Shown here one piece after another: positions 1 to 7,455 of a DNA stretch of 16,662 bases (its first letter is position 1; each line of letters opens with the position of its first letter). The DNA comes from Candidatus Woesearchaeota archaeon (GTDB lineage Archaea > Nanobdellota > Nanobdellia > SCGC-AAA011-G17 > GW2011-AR17), in the NCBI GenBank assembly GCA_003694495.1, contig RFJO01000050.1, positions 1 through 16,662 on the forward strand, in the 5' to 3' direction. The notes beneath the pieces are model-generated. The model was given only the letters and a program-made list of their open reading frames with translations. It searched no databases and was not told the DNA's origin. The position numbers were made by a program, and so were the translations under genes.

Positions 1-1
1 G

Positions 2-3000
2 ACTATATATATGAATGATACTTTAGGAAATGAAAATTCTAGCGAAAGTGATACTTTAGTCATAAATAGGGCTAACTCGAGCATTAACTTAACATTGAAC
101 GGCAATTATCAAAATATTACAGTCCCGCAAAATAGTTATGTAAACATAACCGGTTATAAGCTTATAGGAGAAGGTGGTTTAGAAATATACAAAAATAATA
201 CACTAATTGCACAAGGGTCTTCGCCGTTAAGTAACCTGTCCGCATTTAACGAATCTGGAACGTTTAACGTTACATTATATTATCCACAAACGCAAAACTA
301 TTCAACGTCTTACCTAACATTATACGTAACTGTGCAAGATAATGATGCGCCTAAATGGAGCAATAATGCAACGTCGCCAGTATCCGGTAGCAATTATACC
401 ATAAACGGAGTATATATCTTTAATGTTACCTGGCAAGATAATGAAGGAGTAAATGCAACCTGGATTAGCCATAACTTTACCGGGGTGTTGCAGAATTATA
501 CATTTAACAACAAACTAGGGAACGTATATTCTTACAACTTTACAAGCATAGCTGCAGGCAATTATGTCTGGAGAATGTATGCGAACGATTCCTCAGGTAA
601 CCTTAACCAAACGGGCGTGTTCACTTTCACTGTAGAAAGGAACACGTCCTTGGTTAACTTATCGTTAAACGGGACAGCTTCAAACATAACCATACCGCAA
701 GGGACAACAATAAACATATCCGCAACTACCATCCTTGGCGATAATGCAAATATAAAATTGTATAATGAAGGTAGCTTAATTAATACTGGTATCAGAGAAA
801 TATCAAACCTGACAACGTTTAACAATTACGGAAGTTATAATATTACTGTAATATATGAAAATACAAGAAACTTTTCAAGAAGCTATAAAACATATTACGT
901 AAACGTTGCCGCGATATACCCACCATCGATTACATTGAATTATCCTGGAAACAATTCAAACTTGAGCACTAGTGGTGTCACATTCAACATTTCTGCAGTG
1001 GATGATAAGAGTGCAACATTCAACTGTTCACTATACCTGGACGGAGTGCTTAACAAAACAAATACAACAGTATTAAATTCGACAGATACAATATTTGTAA
1101 TCAACAACATTAACGAAGGCTTGCATTATTGGAACGTGAGTTGTACAGATGAAGATAATAACAAAAACTGGTCAGAAACAAAAACATTTTACCTTGATTT
1201 GACACAGCCTTCATTAACATTAGTGCAACCTGAAGATAACCAGTTCTTTGCTGACACTAACCTAGACGTGAACTTTACATACAATGATGATAGAGGAATA
1301 AACCAATGTTATTACAGCATTAATTCAGGCAGTAACACTACAATAGCAAACTGTGATAACATAACGCTAACAGCGGCAAACGGTGTTATAAACGGCACCA
1401 ATAATTTTACGTTGTATGTTGAAGATTCCGCGGGCAACATAAACTATACCGCAATAACTTTTATTGTAGACATTGTTAAACCAAACTTAATTTTAAACTT
1501 CCCAGAAAATGCCGTATTATACAATTCTAGGCCTTTAGCAATAAACGTAACCGCTATCGACCCTGCAGGGATAAGCGCGGTTTATTATTCGTTAAACGAC
1601 GGAGCGAATGTTACGATATATTCAAGGCTTAACGAAACTGCGTACACAACAGCTATAAGCGATGCGGCATTGTTCAGCAACCAGCTTAAGAACACTTCCC
1701 AGTCGTTTACACCAGCTGAAGACATGAGTGTAAAAGAAATAAGTATCCTAATAAGAAGGATTGGTTCAGGCACAACTGACCCAAAAATTTATATCTTTAC
1801 GGACAATGGGTCTAACAGCCCGAATTATTCTAACTTGGTTGTAGAACAAAGCATCCAGAACTCTGAAGTTGGCAGCAGTTTTACCATGCTTAACATTACC
1901 TTAGACAATGTTATAAACTTAACAGCTAACACAAAGTACTGGCTTACGTTAAAAGCTTCAAACAGCGGGTTCCATTATTACAGGTGGGCAATAAACTTAA
2001 GCGATATCTACGCTAAAGGAGAATCTTCAGAAAACAGTAACGCTGATTATATCTTTAAAGTTGTAGACTATTATAGGTTTAGAAGCTCAATGAACGTGCC
2101 TGATAATTACCTTCCGCCTAACACATTACGGGTTTGTGCAAATGATACTTTAGGAAACCTTAACTGCAGTGTTTACCTAAACAATTTGCAAGTTGATGCT
2201 ACCCCGCCTGAGGTTTATAATTTAACACAGAAGACTAGCATATTAGAAGGCGGAGATAAACAAGTTGTGCAAGCTTACATAAAAGATTCTACAACGTGGT
2301 TAAATAGTGTACTGGTTAGCTTTAACGACCAGGCCAACATAAGCATGGTGAAAGCTAACGGCACAACCACAGCTGGCTGGTGGTACGTTAACTATACCCC
2401 AACACAGCTTAACAGTTATAATTATACTATAACTACAATTGATTTCGCAAACAACTATAATTTCACATATTATAACTTTACAGTCGTAGACACGACAGAC
2501 CCAACCATAAGCAATGTAACAAATGATCCGAACGATGCGCTTGGCCTTGACCCGGGGGTTACAGTTGATGTGTATGCAAACGTAACAGATTTCATAATTG
2601 ACTCTGTGTGGTTGTATTATAAGTTTGAAAATGAAACTAATTATACAGTTATACAAATGCATAATTATAGTAATGTTATAACTTTCTATGCAAACTTCAC
2701 GCCGTTGTATGAAGGCAACTGGACGTATTTCGTGTACGCGAATGATACTAACAATAATTCAAAATATTCAAGCTTGACTAACCTATCAATACTAAACGAA
2801 TATTCATGGATAAGAAGCCCGCCCTCATTTGGCACAATACTGGCAAATGTTAGCCAGACTGTAAGCCTGGGAACATTGTATGTAAATAATACTGCTGACA
2901 TAAACTTAAGCTTTGACCTTTTTGCTTATAATCCATCTACTGGAAATGAAAGAACGTTTGTAAGCTTTAACATAACTGATCCGTTCGTTGTGGAAGCGAA

Positions 3001-5302
3001 CTCGTACAAAATGATACTTGTTAACGCAACCGCACCGGCATCTGAAGCTGATTATCTTATCACTATAAGGGTTAATGCGACGAACGCAACCATTGACCCA
3101 TCCTATCTAAACACTACTGCAACTTTAAGGGTTTCGTCAACCCCAACCGAAAATATTTCAGTAAACATTATTGAATATGACCCGACGGTTGAGCAGGAAC
3201 AAACTGGCGTGTTAATGACGGCTTTAGTGGAAAATACCGGGAGCGTTGTGTTGCATAACATAAGCTTAAACTGGTCCATACCAAGCGACTGGAGCGTTAC
3301 CTCTGGCAACATTAGTGAGATTATAAGCACATTGGCAGTTGGAGAAAAGTATTACAGTAACATTACTGCAACCATATCTTCAACCGCCGAAACTGGCAGT
3401 AAGACAATAAGCGTTAGTGTAAACACATCGACAAATAAAACTGATAGCGCGCAAAAGACAGTTGAGGTTAGCACCAAGCCTACAACCACTACAGTCACTA
3501 CAGGCGGAGGAGGTGGTACCAGCGCAGGAGGAGGCGGTGGCGGAGGTGGGATAAGTTATGTGAAAGAACAAAAGTATGTAAACTTAAGAGTCTATAATGA
3601 AAATGAAAATGTTGTGACAACGTTAGATGAAAACGAGTCGCTTATATTAACAACAGACGCGATAAATAACCATAGTTTAACTATATCATATGTAGGTCAT
3701 GATTATGTAACGTTTGAGTTAAGGTCAATCCCAAGGATATTTAATGTAAAAATTGGCCAAATAAAGGAAATTGATGTTGACGAAGATGGCTACACGGATT
3801 TCAAGTTAAGTGTGCAGGAAATTAACGGGAAAAGTACAAGGATAAACTTGCAAAGGATATTTGCAAGGCTTGACCTGGAAAAAGCTTCTGAAGAGATATT
3901 CATATTCAGGTTCAAAAACCAGTATAATTACACAATATCAAACCTTGAACTTAAAATAGGAGGTTATATACCTGAAGAACTGGAAGTGCTTACACCGCCT
4001 TACAAGTTTGTTGAGCCTGGAGAAACTGTCGAGTTTAAGGTAAGAATAAAGGCGCCAAAGGTTACAGTTTTTGACAAATACAACCTTATAACAACTTACG
4101 CTGGCTATATGCCTACAAGTAACAAGTTTAAGCAACAAAATTTCTTTAAGCTATTCTTGGGCAAAGTATCGCCGTTAAGAGCAAACTTAACACTACAAGA
4201 GGCTAAAAAGATTGTTAAATATCTAAAAGACAACAAATTACCATATAAAAACGCTGAAGCTCTGCTTGAACAGGCAAAGAATAATCTTGACAACCTTGAA
4301 TTTAGCGAAGTGGCAAAGATTGTGAACCAAATAAAAAGAATAAAGAAAAGGGAAGTAACCATAAACAAAGATATATTAAACTTGCAGAAAAATATTGAAA
4401 GTGCCAAATCTAGAGGGCTTAACCCTATTGAAACTAACAAATTGTTAAATCTTGCGATTGCTGCCTTTGAAAGGGAAGACCTTGACACTGCGGAAATAAG
4501 GTTAAGGGATGCAAACTTTGCTTTAATTTTAGAAACACAAGGCAAGTATAGTATCCTGTGGATAATAAAAACTTACTGGTACTTAATACTGATAATTTTA
4601 TTAGGACTACTGTTAACGTTATACTACCTTTCAAGAAAGATTGCTATTATCGTTATAAACCAAAGGATAAAGAACTTAATAAAAGAACAAGCTGTCATTT
4701 CCGGGTTGATTGAAGAGTTGCAAGACAGATACTTTAACAAAAAAAATATCGGACCGACAGAGTATCATAAGTATATGTATAATTATGAAAAAAGGTTAAC
4801 AAGGATCAAAGCTATTCTTATAAGGTTAAGAACCCAAAGGATTAAGCTTGTAAGGGAAGAAAAACAAATTAAAGACCTTGAAAGGGAAAGCAAAGAACTT
4901 GAAAACGCTATCAAAAAAGTTCAAAGGGCTTATTTTGTTGAAGGGAAGTTAAGCAGGAAAAAGTATCTTGCACAATATAATGAGCTTGAAAGAGAACTTG
5001 CAGAAGTTGAGAAAGACAAATCTGCGATTGAATTGAAGGCCAGCTTGAAGAGGTTGTTTAGAAAAAATAAAGAGCCAGAAATCAGGTTAAAGATAAGGAA
5101 AAAACTAAAGAAAAAAATGTTGCATTTGAAAAAACAAAGTGTTGTTTCAAGACTTAAAGAGGTTTATCAGTTAAAAAGAATCAAGCCTAAAGCAAAACCT
5201 ATTGTAAGAATTAAGAAAAAGAAGAAGGTTGTTAAAATCAAAAAGAAAAAAGTAAAAAAGCATGATATCTTGAAAAAATTAAAAGGAGTGTATAAAAAAT
5301 GA
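2..5302 (+). CDS. Giant Ig-repeat surface protein with C-terminal membrane anchor and cytosolic coiled coil (5' partial)
   Basis: Probable cell-surface adhesin or S-layer-associated fibre. The frame is open to the window edge, and the Met at 11 lies inside a repeat (it aligns with a later CANDTLGN), so the true start and signal peptide are upstream. Counting from that Met: Ig-like beta repeats with dozens of N-x-S/T sequons at 1-1040, interrupted near 545-690 by a different beta domain; a NEW3-like domain about 1048-1155; a Thr/Gly hinge near 1155-1180; a beta domain with a calcium-loop pattern D1255-x-D1257-x-D1259-G-x-x-D1263; a helical stalk about 1390-1510; one membrane span about 1515-1541; then a cytosolic coiled coil carrying two similar hairpins (R1573-Y-F and Y1641-F) and a lysine-rich tail. 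The stop overlaps the MinD-like gene by 4 bases. Architecture is clear. Adhesion or host contact is inferred from family resemblance only. Confidence 0.85.
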   Translation, partial: TIYMNDTLGNENSSESDTLVINRANSSINLTLNGNYQNITVPQNSYVNITGYKLIGEGGLEIYKNNTLIAQGSSPLSNLSAFNESGTFNVTLYYPQTQNYSTSYLTLYVTVQDNDAPKWSNNATSPVSGSNYTINGVYIFNVTWQDNEGVNATWISHNFTGVLQNYTFNNKLGNVYSYNFTSIAAGNYVWRMYANDSSGNLNQTGVFTFTVERNTSLVNLSLNGTASNITIPQGTTINISATTILGDNANIKLYNEGSLINTGIREISNLTTFNNYGSYNITVIYENTRNFSRSYKTYYVNVAAIYPPSITLNYPGNNSNLSTSGVTFNISAVDDKSATFNCSLYLDGVLNKTNTTVLNSTDTIFVINNINEGLHYWNVSCTDEDNNKNWSETKTFYLDLTQPSLTLVQPEDNQFFADTNLDVNFTYNDDRGINQCYYSINSGSNTTIANCDNITLTAANGVINGTNNFTLYVEDSAGNINYTAITFIVDIVKPNLILNFPENAVLYNSRPLAINVTAIDPAGISAVYYSLNDGANVTIYSRLNETAYTTAISDAALFSNQLKNTSQSFTPAEDMSVKEISILIRRIGSGTTDPKIYIFTDNGSNSPNYSNLVVEQSIQNSEVGSSFTMLNITLDNVINLTANTKYWLTLKASNSGFHYYRWAINLSDIYAKGESSENSNADYIFKVVDYYRFRSSMNVPDNYLPPNTLRVCANDTLGNLNCSVYLNNLQVDATPPEVYNLTQKTSILEGGDKQVVQAYIKDSTTWLNSVLVSFNDQANISMVKANGTTTAGWWYVNYTPTQLNSYNYTITTIDFANNYNFTYYNFTVVDTTDPTISNVTNDPNDALGLDPGVTVDVYANVTDFIIDSVWLYYKFENETNYTVIQMHNYSNVITFYANFTPLYEGNWTYFVYANDTNNNSKYSSLTNLSILNEYSWIRSPPSFGTILANVSQTVSLGTLYVNNTADINLSFDLFAYNPSTGNERTFVSFNITDPFVVEANSYKMILVNATAPASEADYLITIRVNATNATIDPSYLNTTATLRVSSTPTENISVNIIEYDPTVEQEQTGVLMTALVENTGSVVLHNISLNWSIPSDWSVTSGNISEIISTLAVGEKYYSNITATISSTAETGSKTISVSVNTSTNKTDSAQKTVEVSTKPTTTTVTTGGGGGTSAGGGGGGGGISYVKEQKYVNLRVYNENENVVTTLDENESLILTTDAINNHSLTISYVGHDYVTFELRSIPRIFNVKIGQIKEIDVDEDGYTDFKLSVQEINGKSTRINLQRIFARLDLEKASEEIFIFRFKNQYNYTISNLELKIGGYIPEELEVLTPPYKFVEPGETVEFKVRIKAPKVTVFDKYNLITTYAGYMPTSNKFKQQNFFKLFLGKVSPLRANLTLQEAKKIVKYLKDNKLPYKNAEALLEQAKNNLDNLEFSEVAKIVNQIKRIKKREVTINKDILNLQKNIESAKSRGLNPIETNKLLNLAIAAFEREDLDTAEIRLRDANFALILETQGKYSILWIIKTYWYLILIILLGLLLTLYYLSRKIAIIVINQRIKNLIKEQAVISGLIEELQDRYFNKKNIGPTEYHKYMYNYEKRLTRIKAILIRLRTQRIKLVREEKQIKDLERESKELENAIKKVQRAYFVEGKLSRKKYLAQYNELERELAEVEKDKSAIELKASLKRLFRKNKEPEIRLKIRKKLKKKMLHLKKQSVVSRLKEVYQLKRIKPKAKPIVRIKKKKKVVKIKKKKVKKHDILKKLKGVYKK
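14..30 (+). repeat. 17-base direct repeat, copy 1
   Basis: AATGATACTTTAGGAAA is identical to 2141-2157. Both encode the NDTLGN end of an Ig-like repeat in the giant surface protein. Exact identity at DNA level over 17 bases is more than the protein similarity needs and hints at recent exchange between repeats. Confidence 0.6.
2141..2157 (+). repeat. 17-base direct repeat, copy 2
   Basis: Second exact copy of the sequence at 14-30, within the CANDTLGN motif that closes the Ig repeat carrying the inserted beta domain. Confidence 0.6.
5285..5288 (+). promoter_or_regulatory. Ribosome binding site of the MinD-like gene
   Basis: GGAG, within AAAAGGAGTG, lies 10 bases before the ATG at 5299 and inside the last codons of the giant surface gene. 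It supports this start and suggests the ATPase is translated from the same message. Confidence 0.7.
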
Positions 5303-6105
5303 AACAAGAGGGAAAGATAATCGGAATAGTTTCAATAAAAGGCGGGGTGGGTAAAACTAGTTGCACGGCCAACTTAGGAGCTGCGTTGGCCACGGAGTTT
5401 AACAAAGATGTGCTAATGATAGACGCGAATTTTAGCGCGCCCAACCTGGGCATACATGTGGGAGTGATTGAGCCTGACATAACCATACATGATGTGATGA
5501 AAGGCAAAACAAAGGTTAAAGATGCAATAATAAACCATGAGCATGGGTTTGACATAATACCGGCTTCCCTCTTATATAAAAAAATTGATCATAATAAACT
5601 TAAACAAAAAATACAACATTTGAAAAAAAGTTATGATTTTATACTGATAGACTCGTCACCTAACATGAAAGATGAAATGATAGCAACAATTCTTGCTGCC
5701 GATGAAATCCTTATAATAACCAGCCCGGATTATCCAACGTTGAGCACTACGTTGATGGCAGTTAAGTTAGCTAACCAAAAAAATACGCCAGTTATAGGTA
5801 TTATAGTGAATAGAGTAAAAAAGAGAAGGTATGAACTTACAGTAGATGAAATTGAAAGAACAGTTGAAATTCCTGTGTTGGGGGTGTTACCTGAAGATAC
5901 TAATGTTGCAAAATCGATTGCTGAAACTGTGCCTGTTATATTATACCAGCCTAAGTCAAAAGCAGCTGTAGAATTTAAGAAGATTGCTGCATGCATTGCA
6001 GGAGAAGAGTTTAAGGATCCAAGGTTGTGGCATAGGGTTAAAGCGAAGTTTAAACAAAAACCAAAGGAAGAAGTTAACAGAGTGTTGTACAAGAATGGAA
6101 TTTAA
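5299..6105 (+). CDS. MinD/ParA-family deviant Walker ATPase
   Basis: P-loop ATPase of the MinD/ParA/Mrp class, which dimerises on ATP and typically positions membrane or cytosolic cargo. Visible motifs: deviant Walker A with signature K14 and K19-T20 (KGGVGKTS); Walker A' D42 in MIDANFSAPNLG; Walker B D118 in FILIDSSPN. At 268 residues it has typical MinD length. After the ATPase core the C terminus carries a basic, aromatic stretch (LWHRVKAKFKQ, about 247-257) that could be an amphipathic membrane-targeting helix as in MinD; this is inference. It overlaps the upstream surface gene by 4 bases and the downstream membrane gene by 11, so it is probably dedicated to those products rather than being a general division-site MinD. 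No MinC or MinE homologue is present, and archaeal MinD paralogues are known to position surface machinery in Haloferax. Confidence 0.92.
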   Translation: MKQEGKIIGIVSIKGGVGKTSCTANLGAALATEFNKDVLMIDANFSAPNLGIHVGVIEPDITIHDVMKGKTKVKDAIINHEHGFDIIPASLLYKKIDHNKLKQKIQHLKKSYDFILIDSSPNMKDEMIATILAADEILIITSPDYPTLSTTLMAVKLANQKNTPVIGIIVNRVKKRRYELTVDEIERTVEIPVLGVLPEDTNVAKSIAETVPVILYQPKSKAAVEFKKIAACIAGEEFKDPRLWHRVKAKFKQKPKEEVNRVLYKNGI

Positions 6106-6895
6106 CAAAATATTTGCTATAATTGTATTAATTGTAGTTTTTGCTATTTGTGTTAGTGCAAATAACGAAACTTTTGTTAAATCTTATATGCAAGAATTTA
6201 ATGAACTGGGGTTGCCAACAGAGTTTTTTAACACAACATTTAATCTTATAAAAGAAGAACAAGCAAAAAAAGAGCCTAACAAAACCAAAATAGATTATAT
6301 GTTTAGAAAGATGAAAGAAAGAAGAGATGAAGGATTATATCTTGTGGACTATAAACGTGCAATTGAACTGAAAATAAATGATTATAAGAAGGAAGGAATA
6401 AATGTTACTGAAGAACGTAGGCTATGGCAAAATGTGTCAGATTACCTAGTTGATGATGAGTTTGAAGCTGCTAAAGATTTACTAGATTATATTGATTCAA
6501 GCTTGGAAAATAAGTTGTCAGAAAAAGCAAGCCTGAAAAGTTTTATAATCGCAGGGCAAAGTTATATCATAAAGTGGAGGAAACAAATACTTCTTGTGCT
6601 TTTTGTGGTGGTGTTGATTGCTGCAGTGTTATTTAAGCCTGTGCAAAAACATTATATTAAAGAGAAAATTAGAAGAATGGAAATTGAAGAAAGGATGATA
6701 CAAAACCTTATGAAGGATACACAGGTCAGGTATTTTAAAAAGAAAGAAATCTCTGGGACCATATATAACATAAAAATGGATGCGTACAGGAAAAGGTTGG
6801 CTGAAATAAAAAGTAAGCTTCCTGTATATAAATCAAAACTGTCTAAGGAAGAAATCCCAGAAAAGGAAAAGCTGGGGATAATTAAAGTAAAATGA
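6095..6895 (+). CDS. Secreted-stalk single-span membrane protein with cytosolic coiled coil
   Basis: No named family recognised. 266 residues from the ATG at 6095, which sits in the last codons of the ATPase gene. This start is chosen because it gives a clean signal peptide (hydrophobic 6-20, VSA cleavage site after residue 22), whereas the longer frame from 5984 adds residues read out of frame from the ATPase. Residues 23-160 are mostly helical with a few sequons (NET, NTT, NVT, NVS). A span at about 163-182 follows, flanked by basic residues, then a charged cytosolic coiled coil. Its R212-Y-F...Y-x-K-R-L module matches residues 1573-1603 of the giant surface protein at 16 of 31 positions, and the outer helical hairpin also resembles that protein's stalk. 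It may be a miniature partner or adaptor using the same cytosolic contact, plausibly the ATPase between them. Confidence 0.85.
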   Translation: MEFNKIFAIIVLIVVFAICVSANNETFVKSYMQEFNELGLPTEFFNTTFNLIKEEQAKKEPNKTKIDYMFRKMKERRDEGLYLVDYKRAIELKINDYKKEGINVTEERRLWQNVSDYLVDDEFEAAKDLLDYIDSSLENKLSEKASLKSFIIAGQSYIIKWRKQILLVLFVVVLIAAVLFKPVQKHYIKEKIRRMEIEERMIQNLMKDTQVRYFKKKEISGTIYNIKMDAYRKRLAEIKSKLPVYKSKLSKEEIPEKEKLGIIKVK

Positions 6896-7443
6896 TAGCG
6901 TTCGAGTGTTTCAGGTCTTACAGGTTAAGAGACATTGCAACGATCTTGTTTGCAGTAATAATGTGGATTTTTGCAAGCTATGTTGTAAACTTCTTGGTTG
7001 AATCATTAATGTTAAAGATTATAATAATTATGCTTGTAGGAAATTTTCTATTAACAATTTTGGCGATGCTTGTGAATAAAGCAGGAACAGCCATGTTGTA
7101 TTATTCAATAACTTCCTTGCTTACAATGAACATGCAACCATTTGAAGGAATGCACTGGGCAAAGGTTTATACCTTCGTTGCAGCAGCTATAATGTTCGAA
7201 TTGATTTTTATTTCCGTGAAGATAGAAATAAGTTCAATACCTTTAGACATAATTATAGGTGTAGTATTGTCAAACTTTTTAATGCCGTTTGTTGCAAACT
7301 ATTTATCTTATACTTCATTAAGCGTTTTAAACTTGGCGCTTACATTTGCTTTAACTGGTTTAACAGCTAGCATATTAGCCCTGGCTTTCTGGAAAATAAT
7401 CAGAAACAGAAAGTTTGTGCTAAGGTTTGAATACGAATTTTAA
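6892..7443 (+). CDS. Polytopic membrane protein, possibly ECF S-component-like
   Basis: 183 residues, strongly hydrophobic, with about six apparent membrane segments and a short basic C-terminal tail. The ATG overlaps the preceding stop as ATGA, so it is the fourth gene of the surface operon and probably translationally coupled. The N-terminal basic RSYRLRDIA followed by a first span, and the later VNKAGTAMLYY turn, vaguely recall ECF-transporter S components of the YkoE kind. This is an impression without alignment; no EcfA or EcfT genes are in the window. Alternatively it is a membrane platform for the two single-span proteins next to it. Function unknown. Confidence 0.8.
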   Translation: MIAFECFRSYRLRDIATILFAVIMWIFASYVVNFLVESLMLKIIIIMLVGNFLLTILAMLVNKAGTAMLYYSITSLLTMNMQPFEGMHWAKVYTFVAAAIMFELIFISVKIEISSIPLDIIIGVVLSNFLMPFVANYLSYTSLSVLNLALTFALTGLTASILALAFWKIIRNRKFVLRFEYEF

Positions 7444-7455
7444 AAAAAGAAAAAA
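7441..7455 (-). terminator. T-rich terminator of the EF-2 gene
   Basis: Read on the minus strand, the EF-2 stop is followed directly by ATTTTTTCTTTTTTTA, the kind of uridine-rich tract that ends archaeal transcripts without a hairpin. It lies in the 12-base gap to, and the last codon of, the convergent surface operon. That operon would have to terminate inside the EF-2 gene or be read antisense to it. Confidence 0.55.

Noticed and set aside
11..13. ATG at 11 as the true start of the giant protein
   Set aside because: The frame is open upstream to the window edge, the following residues are the end of an Ig repeat, and no signal peptide follows.
2300..4634. Several minus-strand open frames of 60-150 codons opposite the giant gene
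   Set aside because: Shadow frames of the repeat-rich coding strand without start signals; low-complexity or Cys/Val-rich products unlike any protein.
5984..6094. A start for the small membrane protein at 5984
   Set aside because: This would add 37 residues read from the ATPase gene in another frame. The ATG at 6095 gives an intact signal peptide at the N terminus.
5299..6105. ParA plasmid-partition system or mobile-element origin
   Set aside because: No ParB, parS-like repeats, integrase or replication gene is near; the neighbours are membrane and surface proteins.
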